A stretch of DNA of 64,000 bases, from contig WNNJ02002385.1 in assembly GCA_012934845.2 (NCBI GenBank), positions 1-64,000 on the forward strand. The letters are read 5' to 3'. The position numbers and the translations under genes are program-made. Shown one piece after another: positions 21,816 through 33,965 of this stretch. Origin of the DNA: Pomphorhynchus laevis. Taxonomy: Eukaryota > Acanthocephala > Palaeacanthocephala > Echinorhynchida > Pomphorhynchidae. The notes under the pieces are model-generated. The model worked only from the letters and a program-made list of their open reading frames with translations. It did no database searches and was not told the origin of the DNA. How positions within the stretch are numbered: the first letter of the stretch is position 1; each line of letters begins with the position of its first letter.

Positions 21816-23970
21816 TTACTGTATTGTTTTCCCTTTCAATGACAGATGATGACCCCGTTTCAGGGCCCACCTAGTTATATTCAGGATACTTTTGCGTCTA
21901 TCCAGGTCAGCTTTCGCCGACCAGTTCACCGTAATGCTGAACCCCAGATATTTTATTCTACTTGTGAAGGTTGGCAGTGGTTCATAGGCAAATATGGAAG
22001 AGAGTGTTAATCTCTTAAGCTTTTGCTTTGTTGCAGGGGTGCCATGAAAGACGACCACCTGCAATTAAGCGAAGTTTAGGACCAGATTGGACTTGGGCAA
22101 CTGGTCTTTTAATCTTAAAAAGAAACGGCTGATGTCAGAGACTACGTCCTTGCACCTGTATCAAGAGAACAGGGCTGTGGTGTCATCAGCATACACCACT
22201 AGACGTTATTCACGTTAAAAAATTTCGAATAGATTAATGGAGGCAGCAAGATACAAGATTGGAGAAAGTGGTGAACCTTGAGACACACCCGAAATAGGGT
22301 AGAACTGACGCGCATCAGGGTCGTCTTCATAATAAAATCGCTTTGTGTACAGCAGTATATCCTCCCTGTTCACTATTCTCGCAGGCAATCCGAGGGACCT
22401 GAGAGAAGAGATCACGAAGGGAATAGTGATGTGGTCAAATGCAGCAGAAAAGTCAAGGAAAACAGCCACTAACAGACGATGGATATTATCCCGACAAAAC
22501 TGATCCACCTCATTTACTGCTGAATAGACCGAGCGACCTTTGACGAACCCATGAAAACCAGGAGGGATCAAATTACGCCTAATCAAATTGTCGCGGATTT
22601 TACGCGCAAGCGCTTTTTTCGTAAATCGAAAGAGGGCATTTCGAATCGAAATGGGTCGCAGATCTTTAGGGAATGAGCAGGATTCTTTTAGGAATAAAAA
22701 CTCTCTTACTAATATTGATGCCTGCTACATCGGATGGGGAGGCTAGAAGCATTGTGACGGCTACCTCTCTTCTCTGATCGGCTTTTAAAAGCTGAAAGAC
22801 TCCAGAGGAAAGTGTAGCGATGGATTTGGAGGTGCCGTAAGTGGACCCCGGGAGTTAAGGATATCTGTTACATATAAGTCCCTACTCCTGAACTCACCCC
22901 AAGGTGGGATTGGTTGAGATGATTGAGTGGCTCCATAGTTATGAAGGCTAGTGACTCCTCCAAAACATTTTCAATGCCTATCTTACCAATATAACCCAAT
23001 GCCTTATCCTTCCAACACACAAACTTCTCCTTCCTGAATAACTTCAAGGAAGAAGGCTGAGACGGGTTAAAACGAGCAATATTTGTCTTATCCCTACTCA
23101 GCTTAAACCTATATCTAGTGCTCCAGTATTCATTCGAGAGGGTTTGTCTGGCGGAAGCAGAGAGGTTAGGAAGGTTCAGCAATTTTGCTAGGACCTTGAG
23201 TATTGTCGGAGTGGGATTGTATAAGCGACCTTTATAGGTATTCGATAATATCGCGGTAGCTTGCGAAGAGAGGTAGGAATTCAATTCGGTTAAACTCTCA
23301 TTCCCTATGCTGAAGAAGAGTTGGATAGCCGCCTGAAAGAAGGCCACTTTGATCGGATCAAAGTGAAACCTCTTTCTCAGCAACGTATCCTCCTCTATCC
23401 TTCAACGAATGAGGTCATGATATGTAAACAACTGTTGACGCGACTGCTCCGTGCATAGGGGTTTAAGCAAACACCTCGAGTGAAGCAAGAAAATGTCGAG
23501 GATAGAATTTGTTGATGTGGAATGAAAGGTGGGGGAGGGTGGTTTGTGAATAAAATAACCATTCCTGACTCTGCAAAGTGATGTGTTGATCCAACGATCA
23601 GTTCTGTTGTTGAAGTCCCCTAGTATCATGTCATAGGCGCTGTCAATAATACCATCCAGGAGGTCACTGTTCTTGTGAATCTCCCCTGGACGAATGTAGA
23701 CATTGGCTAGACTGAGGCGTTTACCGTTTTTACTGAGTGAAACTATCAGACAAGACAGGGCTGGACATGAGTAGTTTAACAAGAGGGAGGACCTTAAGGA
23801 GCACTTAACCTAAGGTTAAGAGTGCTTGAGATGAAGAGGAGTGTGGAGGGGTTATGTACGGAGTATAGTGGGAACAAATATGCTTTGGGATAAATCGATT
23901 AATGTCCTGGGAAGACGGATAGACCGCGTCTCCTGAAGAACTATAACATCTGCAGTAAAATAAGTTGCAA
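21816..23970 (-). mobile_element. LINE-B: APE endonuclease plus RT, 5'-truncated and broken
   Basis: Read on the minus strand, the endonuclease starts near 23,960 (DVIVLQETRS) and continues at 23,782-23,402 with LANVYIRPGE and MILGDFNNRTDRW. A linker follows at 23,383-22,868. The RT comes next: FVKGRSVYSAVNEVDQFCRD, FLDFSAAFDHITI, GVSQGSPLSPILY and catalytic YADD (22,182-22,193). Then come the thumb-like part with IKYLGFSI and a C-terminal LNITRWALKRG. This is a group II LINE (APE then RT; Jockey/CR1/R1 relatives). At least five breaks separate the open pieces (for example near 23,392, 22,860, 22,590, 22,210 and 22,150). Related fragments lie at 9.7, 26.9, 27.5 and 61.5 kb. Confidence 0.85.
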
Positions 23971-26140
23971 ACAAAGAAGTAAAAGGTTTGTTATACACAT
24001 TATTACGTTAAGTCATACTCATCAAATTATTGAACGGCTACCAAACATTTGATCTATAACCTAAGTAAAAATATGGTGCTATAGCAATTCAAAGCGGTTA
24101 AATGCGTGATATTGTTCAAACTTATTTCTGAAAAGTTTGAGCATGCAAAATATAAATCATTAATTTTAACATTTTAAATATATTTAGTAATTAAAAAGTA
24201 ACCTTTTGCAAGTAAATTATTCAATTGTAATTCAAGATAAATTCATTTGTTTATTTTTACTTATAAAGTACAAAAATATAAAGGGAGTTTGCAACATATC
24301 ATAAGATATTCTTATTAAAACTAATAGATTGACTATAAAACATGACATTTTTCGGATATTATTCCAAAATATCTTATTAATAACAGCAGAATCCCAAATA
24401 CTCATATTCGTAAATTAGGTAGTAAATGTATTCAAGTGATTTGAATATGTTGATTGAATTTGTTAATAATCCATGCGAGGTACGAACTGAAACATTAGCT
24501 TTTAAGGATGTGTAACTCATTGACATTTCACTGTCATTATTCAATTATGATGGAACTAGGGAGTAATTTGATAGAATTATATGCTTCACTTCATATTGGT
24601 GAGTTCAATGAAAAAGACGACAATAATGATAATCAATACGTGTATTTAATGTTACTAATAGATTATATTATAATCTAACAGCTAAATCAGTCTACCGAAC
24701 CTTATAGTCGAAAGCACTTTATACCGTTACTAAAATAGAAAAACGTTGTCAAATTGACGTATAGAAATCATCAAAAAAGATAGTTGCCAAGGGAGGGATC
24801 TCCAGCCGACTCCAAAAAGGATGCCGCATTCCCTCGTTGCACGCTGCGCTTATTCGTTGCATGAGCCAGCTAAATATGCGTTTATCTACGCTTGTCAGTC
24901 CCAACCGCAAACCAAGCTGCTTCAAATATGCAGATGCGCTATGGGCCGACTGCGCCTAGTGATAAAATAAAATAACCTAAATAAAATAAAATAAACTAAA
25001 TAAAAAAATATTCTTCAGGCGAATAAATTTAATTAAAGATTTATTTATTCTAATATTATTTGATACAGCTAAACTAGTTTCATCAAGCTAAAGATTGGAA
25101 AATTGATAAATCAATTTTTCAACCATTTTTGAAATGCTGTTACCTTCTAAATCAAATATTTTATTTAGATTTTTATTCATGCTAATAATATCAGTAAAAG
25201 GTCATTTACTGAAAGGTTATCACAATTAGCTTCAAAGCTTAAGACAATTTAAAAAAATTTATTTCCGATTATAAAAATCGTAATTATTCACTTTTGATCT
25301 TAATTACACCGCAATGTCAGAATCAAAAAATATAAGTAGCTTTTTACGCGATAAAATCGCGTTCGATTTTAATGCATAAATAAACAAACCTAATAAAATC
25401 GCGTTCAATATTAGTTGTTATCGATTTACAACTTTATTGTGCATTATATCAACTTTTATTGTATTTTTTAATTTTATTTGACTAATTTGTTTCGTCTGAC
25501 TACTTAATATTTGGTTGCTTTAACTATTGTTTATTTTTAATAATAATTTTTAATTATTTAAATTAAAATTAAAAACATTTTTAATTATTTAAAACTATAA
25601 TATGAATGTTTGCCTGTGTGTATATGACTAAAAACTCAAATAACAGCCGATATAATGTTTATTCTGACAATTACTTTATTTACCACATGTTAAATTTCAC
25701 TATCTTTTTATTATTTTGAATATATAAAATATCATTCTAAAAGTACATGAATTTTAAATATGTATTTAATTTAAAATAATAATTTTTTATTTCTTTATGT
25801 AAATAAATCATGATCTAGATTAGAGATGTAGTTTTACGTTATAATTTTATAGATTTAAAATTTTTTACATCACTATATACTCTCTTGAAGTATACTTTAG
25901 ATAAAACGTGGTTTTACAACAATTAGCTAATTAGCATATTGTAAATCTGCTTGTAATTGATTACAAGTATACTTTACTTGTACTTCACTTTATTAAAATT
26001 ATCAAATATTGAGCGTAGTATCGGTTATTTTGTTTTTAAAATGCTAATCATTGAAAATGTTAATAGATAATGCTGCATTATCATTACTTGAATTTCACAC
26101 TAACTATAATAATTAAATCAGCTAACTGAGTCTACGTATT
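23971..26140. other. AT-rich DNA; one GC-richer patch
   Basis: The patch at 24,783-24,965 translates on the plus strand to KGCRIPSLHAALIRCM...CFKYADALWADC, faintly like an RT palm (CFKYADD), but it is too short to assign. The rest is AT-rich with no recognised gene. Confidence 0.4.
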
Positions 26141-26149
26141 GTTATATAA

Positions 26150-26528
26150 TTATAAAATAAACAAAACATAATAATGCTAAATCAAAATTTAATAATTAAA
26201 TAATAAAATTAATAATTGTTTTTAGATTTTCTATAATTTAAATCAAGTTAAAAAATAAAAATAAAAAATAAAATTTAAAATAAACGTCATTTTTATGAAT
26301 TGACTAATAAATAACAGACGTTGTATCAGAATAAGAATTAGAGGTCATCAGGAGGAACTGCTATGCTATCAGGTTTCGGCCCCTAACTCCTCTACCCAAC
26401 ATAGCAGCGGGGCCAAATACATGCTAATGATGTATTTCCTCTGAAATAACTATCTAGTATCTTATTCTAATGCAAAGTATATTATTTATTATCCATCCAT
26501 AAAAATTTGCCACTTAAGAGTTTAAATT
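26150..26528 (-). repeat. dispersed repeat, same as flank of the 53-kb PLE (inverse copy)
   Basis: The antisense reading matches 54,950-55,260 and 56,640-56,900: an AGAGGAAATAC block, GGCCCCGCTG...GTTGGGTAGAGGAGTTAG, GGGGCCGAAAC, then TTCCTCCTGATGACCTCTAA and a TTATTTATTAGTCAATTCAT block. At 54.9 kb the repeat starts 20 bases after the end of a Naiad-type PLE frame, so it is probably that element's 3' flank or terminal repeat. Confidence 0.75.
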
Positions 26529-26839
26529 TATTCTTTATATTATTGTGTTGATTTATATATTTTACTATTTTCTGCTTGATGTTATTTTTATAGTAACCTA
26601 GTTTAAAATATGTATCTATTAAATTATTTAAATGATTTTGAAGAAAGCCAATATCATTACATATTGTTGCAATTCTTAAAATTTCATTATTTATTCATTA
26701 TTAATATTTATATTTTTAAGTTAATATTTTGCTGTATTATTTCAGAATGCGGATTTGTATTTTGCCAATCAAAAAACAGTAAGAATTCTGAAAGGATTTT
26801 TACATAAATCATTTATTTTACTAGAAATACAAAATTTTA

Positions 26840-27250
26840 CATTTAATTTCGATTATTTCAAAGTTGACAAGCAAGATATTAGAAGCTACTAAAACAAGAT
26901 TGAAGAAAGGGGAGCATTGAGTTATACCAATAATTTGATTGAAAAGACGCACATCATGGTCATCTTCGTAGTAGCAGCGCTTGGTACACAGCAGCATTTC
27001 CACACTCTTAAACAACATGTTAGAAACCCCAAGGGATCTAAGAGGCAAGATAATAAAATGAGATCAAATGCATTAGAAATAGAAACAAAACTGCTACAAC
27101 AAGATAATTGTTTTGTTGACAGAGCCGATGCATTTCATACCGTACATTCACTAATTACCAATGCAAACTTGGTGGAATTAATTTTGACATAATCAATTCA
27201 TCGCTAATTGTACGTGCCAGCACTTTTTTTTATAAATGTTGATGACTGAG
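26840..27250 (-). mobile_element. LINE-B RT fragment
   Basis: The minus strand reads LRSLGVSNMLFKSVEMLLCT then KRCYYEDDHDVRLFNQIIGI and TQCSPF, a diverged duplicate of LRSLGLPARIVNREDILLYT / KRFYYEDDPDARQFYPISGV / SQGSPL at 22.3 kb. The critical QGSP is QCSP here and the catalytic YADD part is missing. Confidence 0.7.
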
Positions 27251-27439
27251 TTAGAATGAACAGCAAATCTTTAGGAAATGTAATTAAGTATTTTTTGGTG
27301 AATATATTTATTCGAGAGACAATATTGGTTGGTGGCTAAAAGTATAGTAATGCCGATCTTATTTCTCTAGTTGTCTGTCAAAAACTGGTAGGAACAGATG
27401 AACAAGTTTCTATAATAACCGCGTTCAATCTTGCATTTT

Positions 27440-28200
27440 ATATGGAAGAATTCTGAAGCACCTCATACCGAGGTGCTATAGTTGGGGTTTTAGATGCAGG
27501 GCATACTTCCATATTTTCAAAATGATTAGTTTATTTATTAAAGACGAAAAGTTTAAGTTGGATGAATTCTACCAAATTATTGGTTCAACTCAAGGCTCGC
27601 CCACTATTCAATCTGATATTTAGCGACTTTAATTCAGTTTTTTTAATCTCTGTGCAAAAACATCTTGTGGTATGTGCTAACGATAGCACATCTATGTTCT
27701 AAGGATTCAGATGTAAAAATGTTTTATATAAAATAACTCAATTATGTATAAGATTAAAAGATTAGTTATCCTTTTTAATCTCATTCTTAACATCACTAAA
27801 ACACAGTCAACTGTTTTATAGGCACTTCTGCAAAACAAGGATAAAGTTGAAGAGATTAATAATCGCATCCCTTTCCTCAATTTGCGTAGCAAACGACTAA
27901 TTCCATAACTGGATTTCACCATCTGGTTACTGGATTGCAGAATTTGATTTGAATAAATTTAAGTGTTCTGAAAAGAGCTTAACTTCTGTTGTCAAGAGAA
28001 AAGTCTAAGCTTGACTTTGGTGTAATTAAGCAAAATTGGGACTTGATATATTTTCCAAAATCCGTTTTTTGAACAAAACTGTATTCTTAATCCCCTCATA
28101 TCGAGACTACCGTTCAAAGTGCGCTGTAGTTGGATTTTAGATGCAGGCATACTTTATGTGGCTCAATCGCAAGGTATCGTAGTATCGTTGAATATTCGGA
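27440..28200 (+). mobile_element. two LINE RT fragments in tandem, same strand
   Basis: The plus strand reads KLDEFYQIIGSTQGSPLFNL, then ISVQKHLVVCANDSTSMF (a degenerate CANDS where YADD is expected). A second start of the same kind follows near 28,095 (PSYRDYRSKCAVVGF, cf. PHTEVL at 27,460). The two pieces begin with matching text (TCATA...CGAG...TAGTTGG.TTTTAGATGCAGG), so they may be a duplication. No open frame longer than about 60 codons remains. Confidence 0.45.
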
Positions 28201-28949
28201 TTAGATCTCTTTATCAATAAAAGTCATGGAAAAGAATAAAAAAAACAAGCTTGTGTGCATACTAATGACTACTGAACTTGACCAATTAATTATATAGCCC
28301 AAATGCATTAAAAAACATTTGTTTAATTGTAACGTTAACTTTTGTTTAATGGAGCGGTACGTAAATGTTTTTAAGCGTTGATATGTTTTAAGGCGCATTC
28401 AAAGATATTTGTAATTTTTCAATGCTGAGCGGGAGTTTTAAATAGACTTAAATATTCTGACAGATTACTAGATATATTTTTAACATGCAAAAACCTTGTC
28501 TGTAGACGTTATGACAAGATATATTGTAAAATATTTAATGTATCAATAAAATATTAATATGATATGTATTAATATAATATGATTATATTATATTAATATA
28601 CAATTAATATGTATAATATCATATAACGTTTCGTATAAAAATATTTTTTAATATTTTTAATATTTTATTTTTATATTTTTTACAGCAGTAGAACTTAAAC
28701 TCTATAATGCTAGAATAAAATTAATGATTTTAAAATTTAATATTATTAAATTTTTAATTAAAATAATTTTGAGAAAGTTGTTGTGATTCGGGAAGCGAGC
28801 ACTAGTTGGTTTGTTGACGTTCATACTAATTAACAAATTGTATAAAATTGTCAATCATACGATAATAATTTAACCATATATAATATGTATCATATATGTA
28901 TCATATATAATATATATTATATATGTATCATATATAATATGATATATTA
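28201..28949. other. AT-rich DNA
   Basis: ATATTAATATG-type runs at 28,540-28,625 and 28,875-28,945. Nothing else was recognised. Confidence 0.5.
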
Positions 28950-29340
28950 TTGAAATTTTGATTACTATTTTATTCTGCACGCTACTTTAATCCTTTCTAT
29001 AAACCAACAGCTGTACGTTACATTTCAGTATTGGTACACCTCAGCAGCTACTGTTCCAATACCTATATTTCAGTTTGATCCTTTGAATGTTGGCGGACGA
29101 TCACTCAACTCGTCTGATTTATTGACTTAAGATTTAATGAAATACTTTCGTCTTACATTTTGCAAATTTAATTGAAATTATTTCTGATTTAAAATTAAAT
29201 CAGCGTTGGTAGGGGAAGGTGATATCTTCAATTTAAAAACATAACGTTTTTCTTAATGATTACTATTATCCAACTAGTAATATATAGTTTGTTTCCTAAT
29301 GTTAAATTGATATACATGTGCAATATACCTGAAAATCATC
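28950..29340 (+). repeat. ~390-bp repeat (TR390), copy A
   Basis: It contains CTGCACGCTACTTTAATCC, then GTACGTTACATTTCAGTATT, then a CCAATACC stem partner, ACGATCACTCAACTCGTCTG and a CGTTGGTAGGGGAAGGTG block. The same blocks in the same order form copies B, C and D. Confidence 0.8.
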
Positions 29341-29854
29341 CGTTATATCAGATTTATTATATGAACTGTGATATACCTAAAATTTATCTGTTATATCAGA
29401 GTTATTATATGAACTGCTAGCTTTATTATTATTTTTATTACTTTTATCAATTTGAATAAAAATTAAATAACTTTTTAATGTTATTATTAATCCTTTAAAG
29501 ATGACTCGTTGCTGAGTCATTTTTTAAACGAGACTTCGAAATAAGTTTTATTACTAAACTGCTATACTTTAGTCATATTTTAAACGGTAGCAATTTTTAG
29601 CCTGGATTCGTACTGATGAAGCAGGGTCGGATCGTCGATGTGCCGGTCAAGGAGATCTGCTGGCCGGAGCCGTAGCATGCTTTGCCGGTTGGACGTCACA
29701 GTCAAATCAGTAAGCTAGCAAATACTGATTAAATTATAAAAATTAAAACTATACATATAATGTTAGAATTATAAATAATATTATATATTATTATATATTA
29801 TTATGTTATTGTATAATATTAATATAGTGTTAATAATATAAAAAATATTACATT

Positions 29855-30425
29855 AGTTTTAAGTTGATATACCTGTGCAGTCATTGTTACCATTGAAATT
29901 TTGATAAACATTTAACTCTGCACGCTACTTTAATCCTTTCTATAGTCCAACAGCAGTACGCTACATTTCAGTATTGGTACACCTCACCAGTTACCGATCC
30001 AATACCTACGTTTCACGTTTCGGTCTTTTTAATGTTTGCTGACAATCACTCGACTCGTCTGCTAATATTGGTAATTAGATTTAATGAGACTTTCGTCTTA
30101 CATGTTGCAAATTTAATTAAAATCATTTCTGATTTCAAATACAATCAGCGTCGGTAGGGGAAGGTGCTATCTTTATTTTGAAAGCTTACCGTTATTCTTA
30201 TTGATTAATATTATCAAATTAGTCATCTATAGTTTGTTTCCTAATTTTAAGTTCATATACCTGTGCAATCATTGAAATTTTGATGATTATTTTACTCTGC
30301 ACGCTACTTTAATCATATCTATAATCCAACAGCGGTACGCTACATTTCAGTATTGGTGAACCTCATCAGCTACTGATCCAATACCTACGTTTCATGTATT
30401 GGTACTTACCAATACATGTACGGCA
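29855..30425 (+). repeat. TR390 copies B and C in tandem
   Basis: TACCTGTGCA occurs at about 29,870 and again at about 30,258, and all other blocks of the unit repeat at the same spacing. Copy C is cut at about 30,425 by the L2-like LINE. A hairpin formed by GTATTGG and CCAATAC is conserved in copies A-C, with one mismatch in D. The function is unknown; tandem arrangement suggests terminal repeats of a retroelement. A unique GC-richer island lies between copies A and B (29,597-29,720). Confidence 0.75.
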
Positions 30426-30588
30426 TTGAGGTTGATTGGTGTATTTTAATGGGCAGATGATTCCACGAGAAAGGAGCAGGATTCTACACAACCACGAGAG
30501 AGGTTGTGTAGAATCAAGGTAGATGAGCCGTACTTTTTTTCTAACGAAAGGTTTAAGTGAAAGTTGGTTGTCGAAATGAAAGCCTAAG
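30426..30588 (-). mobile_element. L2-like LINE copy A, 3' part (left of the Gypsy insertion)
   Basis: The minus strand continues the LINE from beyond the Gypsy element: LGFHFDNQLSLKPFVRKKVR, the same as LGFHFDDHLSLK in copies B and C. Then a deletion and a hairpin lead into the SRGIICPLKYTNQPQCRT stretch, which parallels 58,905-58,970. Removing the Gypsy and one TAAG gives a continuous LINE text across the site. Confidence 0.8.
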
Positions 30589-30672
30589 TGTAATGATACT
30601 TACCTTTTGACTTGTTATTCTAGATGTATTAGAATAAAGCCTATTCTTCTCTGCTTGAATTTACTCGGTACA
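30589..30672 (+). repeat. left LTR of Gypsy element
   Basis: 84 bp, starts TGTAATGATACTTACC and ends TTTACTCGGTACA. Contains AATAAA inside GAATAAAGCC, which could serve as the polyadenylation signal. Unusually short for an LTR. Confidence 0.95.
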
Positions 30673-30695
30673 ATTTATTCTAATACACTGTTACC

Positions 30696-33600
30696 ATGGA
30701 CAAGATCTTGAAGCCAAACATCTTGGAATTGCATCCTGATGACACGAATGCCGAGCGCACCTGGAGACATTGGCTCATACGTTTCAAGACATTCATTTCG
30801 TCCTTGGAGTCACCGTCCGATAGTGACAAATTTCACATTTTAACGAACCTGGTTTCAGCGGAGGTTTACGACCTTTTTCGAGAAACGGAAACTTACGAAG
30901 ACGCGTTATCGACGTTATCTACTACGTACGTCAAATCGAAAACGGATTTGTTTCTGCGACATCAATTGCGTAATCAGCGCCAATCGTCCAACCAAACAAT
31001 CGATCAATTCATAAGGCATATCGAATCTCTGGGTCGTGAATGTCCATTCGAGGCTGTAACAGCTCAAAATCATCGAGATTTATTTTTACGCGACACGTTC
31101 GTCGCAGGAATCAACTCACCGATAATTCGGCAACGCCTGCTTGAAGCTGCGGTACACAATAAAGCCAAGGCGTACGAGCTTGCACGAACTTTGGAAGACG
31201 CGCATACTCAAGCAAGCCATTTCACAGAACAATCAAACTTAAATATGGGTTGTGAATCGATGACCATAAATGAACTACATGAAAATATACAAGAAGAACT
31301 TCATTGTCAAATACAATGTAACTCGGTAGAACGTCGCAAATGCTACTTTTGTGGAGATACAATTCACAAACGAGATCGATGTCCTGCTAAGAATATCACT
31401 TGTCGTACTTGCGGGAAGTTGGGTCATTTCGCACGGGTGTGTAAATCCAAACGACAAATTTCAACAGGTGTCCATTCCGTGCTAGGTAGCACTTATTTCT
31501 TTCAAGATTCTGCCGCGACGCTACCAACAATTCAAATTTGTATAAAAGGGGTTTCGTTAAATGCGTTGATTGATACAGGTAGTGCACTCAATTTGATAAG
31601 ACCTGATATTTCCACTTTGTGCAAACTGACATCGAACCCCTCAACTATACGTGTGTCTATGGCGAACACCGCATTCTCGACTAAATTACGACAATTCGTG
31701 GTAGCGGATATATCAGCTGATGGCAGACCTTACAAGAATATAAAATTCCATATTTTGTCGTCTTTATGTTCGGATGTTATACTTGGCCGGCCATTCCTTT
31801 CAAGACACACTTCGTTACTTATGAAATTCAACGGTTCCGAGCCTTGTTTTACAATTGGAGCTGCAGAAGCTTTGACAGTTGAATCTCCTCAGCTATTCAA
31901 ATTTCTGGACGAATCCATCCATCCTATCGCAACAAAATCTCGTAGAAGAAATCCGTACGATGAAAAGTTCATTGACAGCCAAATCAAACAACTATTATCC
32001 GACGAAATTATCGAACCAAGTCAATCGCCCTGGCGCGCTCAAGTACTCATTGTCAATCAGAACCAAAAGAGACGGATGGTTGTTGACTATTCGGAAACTG
32101 TCAATAAATTTACTCAGCTCGACGCCTTCCCACTTCCACGAATTGATGATTTTATCAACAAATTAGCTCCATATTCCTTTTACAGTTGTCTCGATCTTAA
32201 ATCAGCTTACCATCAGATTTTGCTGCGCAGTGACGAGCGTCATTATACTGCTTTCGAGGCGAATGGATCCTTATATCACTTCAATCGTCTACCATTCGGT
32301 CTCACAAACGCCGTTCCTGCTTTTCAACGAGTTATCAATGGGATAATTAATAGAGAGAAGTTGACAGACACCTACGCTTATCTGGATGATGTCGTGATCG
32401 GCGGAAGAAGTAAAGAGCAACATGACAGTAACCTGAAGCGTTTTCTAAACGTAGCCACAAAATACAATATAACCTTGAACAATTCAAAGTGTGTGTTCGC
32501 GTCTTCGTGTATACGAATACTTGGTTACCAAATTTCTAAAGGAAAAATGTCCCCTGACCCCAATCGAGTGATTTCAGTTACTTCCCTTGAGGAACCCAAG
32601 AACGCAGCATCCTTAAAGCGTATTGTTGGTTTGTTCGCCTACTACAGTTCCTGGATTAAAGATTTCTCAAAGTTGATTCGTCCTCTAATTGATTCTCAGT
32701 CTTTCCCATTATCTCATTCTGCACTGAAAGCTTTCCATACTTTGAAGGAACGTATAGCTGAAGCCACTTTGTCAACCATCGACTTTGAATTGCCATTCAC
32801 GATAGAGACAGACGCAAGTGAGCGATCGATTGGAGCTTGTTTGTCTCAAAATAGTAAGCCTGTCGCCTTCTTTTCAAGATCCCTCGACAAAAACGCGAAA
32901 CGATTCACCGCCATTGAAAAGGAAGCGCTGGCTATTGTTGAAGCGTTAAGATACTGGAGACACTATTTGTACATCCAACCATTCAAGATTATTACGGATC
33001 AGCGTTCTGTTTCATACATGTTCAGTGCTCACAACAACAAAATAAAGAACGACAAGATATTAAGATGGCGTTTGGAGTTGTCCCAATTTAAATTTGATAT
33101 CCAGTACCGAGCTGGGAAGCTCAATAATGCCGCTGACGCTCTTTCTCGCGACGTGTTCTGTAACTCTGTATCATTCACCAATCATGATCTTCAGCATCTT
33201 CGTAAAGTCCATAGTCAATTATGCCACCCGGGAATTACTCGCCTTTGGCATTTCGTGCAAAAACGGAACCTCCCATTTTCCCTCTCGGATGTTAGGAATA
33301 TTTCAAGCGAGTGCAAAAGCTGCGCTATATTGAAACCAAGATTTTTTCGTCCACCTGAGGCTAAACTCATAAAATCAAGTATGCCATTTGAACGCTTGTC
33401 TATGGATTTTAAGGGCCCAATTCCTACAAAGAACAATAAAAGGTATTTGTTAACCGTCATTGACGAGTATAGCAGATTCCCCTTTGCCTTTCCATGTTCT
33501 GATATGACTACACACACTGTCATAGACTGTTTAACCCAGATCTTTTCAATTTTCGGTTCACCTGCTTCAATCCATTCTGATCAAGGTACGGCTTTTACCT

Positions 33601-33965
33601 CTAAGGAAATCCAGTCATTCCTCTCTCATCACGGGGTGGCGATTACTCATTCAAGTTCATACAACCCTGCTGGCAATGGTCAAGTCGAGCGCCTTAATGG
33701 TGTACTATGGAAGGCAATATCATTGCGTTTACATGACCTCGGAAAGAAAACAGATGAGTGGCAAAGTGTATTACCACAATGTCTCAACGCTATTCGATCA
33801 CTTCTGTGTACTGCCACGAACCACACACCACATGAACGACTCTTTACATTCAGCCGACGCTCTATAAATGGTCATGATCTTCCGTCTTGGTTATCAAACC
33901 CTGGCCCAGTCTTAATAAGACGCTTTAATAACGAACAAATACGAGAACTCTGTGGAAAAAGCTGA
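30696..33965 (+). CDS. Gypsy gag-pol reading frame
   Basis: A single frame of 1,089 codons starts at an ATG in good context (ACCATGG), 23 bases after the LTR. Approximate residues: gag 1-210; zinc knuckles CYFCGDTIHKRDRC (215) and CRTCGKLGHFARVC (236); protease active site LIDTGSALN (291); RT catalytic YLDDVV (561); RNase H ETDAS (703); integrase zinc-binding region (839 onward), catalytic LSMDFKG and IHSDQGTAFTS (960). Gag and pol share one frame, as in several Gypsy lineages, so no frameshift signal is needed between them. The product would be particle protein, protease, polymerase and integrase. Confidence 0.95.
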   Translation: MDKILKPNILELHPDDTNAERTWRHWLIRFKTFISSLESPSDSDKFHILTNLVSAEVYDLFRETETYEDALSTLSTTYVKSKTDLFLRHQLRNQRQSSNQTIDQFIRHIESLGRECPFEAVTAQNHRDLFLRDTFVAGINSPIIRQRLLEAAVHNKAKAYELARTLEDAHTQASHFTEQSNLNMGCESMTINELHENIQEELHCQIQCNSVERRKCYFCGDTIHKRDRCPAKNITCRTCGKLGHFARVCKSKRQISTGVHSVLGSTYFFQDSAATLPTIQICIKGVSLNALIDTGSALNLIRPDISTLCKLTSNPSTIRVSMANTAFSTKLRQFVVADISADGRPYKNIKFHILSSLCSDVILGRPFLSRHTSLLMKFNGSEPCFTIGAAEALTVESPQLFKFLDESIHPIATKSRRRNPYDEKFIDSQIKQLLSDEIIEPSQSPWRAQVLIVNQNQKRRMVVDYSETVNKFTQLDAFPLPRIDDFINKLAPYSFYSCLDLKSAYHQILLRSDERHYTAFEANGSLYHFNRLPFGLTNAVPAFQRVINGIINREKLTDTYAYLDDVVIGGRSKEQHDSNLKRFLNVATKYNITLNNSKCVFASSCIRILGYQISKGKMSPDPNRVISVTSLEEPKNAASLKRIVGLFAYYSSWIKDFSKLIRPLIDSQSFPLSHSALKAFHTLKERIAEATLSTIDFELPFTIETDASERSIGACLSQNSKPVAFFSRSLDKNAKRFTAIEKEALAIVEALRYWRHYLYIQPFKIITDQRSVSYMFSAHNNKIKNDKILRWRLELSQFKFDIQYRAGKLNNAADALSRDVFCNSVSFTNHDLQHLRKVHSQLCHPGITRLWHFVQKRNLPFSLSDVRNISSECKSCAILKPRFFRPPEAKLIKSSMPFERLSMDFKGPIPTKNNKRYLLTVIDEYSRFPFAFPCSDMTTHTVIDCLTQIFSIFGSPASIHSDQGTAFTSKEIQSFLSHHGVAITHSSSYNPAGNGQVERLNGVLWKAISLRLHDLGKKTDEWQSVLPQCLNAIRSLLCTATNHTPHERLFTFSRRSINGHDLPSWLSNPGPVLIRRFNNEQIRELCGKS

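Noticed and set aside
22278-22472. Plus-strand frame opposite LINE-B
   Set aside because: It is antisense to the RT domain and has no motif of its own.
24783-24965. RT palm fragment (CFKYADALWADC)
   Set aside because: Suggestive but only about 60 codons, with no second RT block; not enough to list as an element.
28950-30425. Hammerhead at the minus-strand CTGATGAGG of TR390
   Set aside because: GAAA follows, but helix II would have only about three weak pairs with G-U at the first position, helix III is out of register, and the flanks pair with each other instead of forming helix I.
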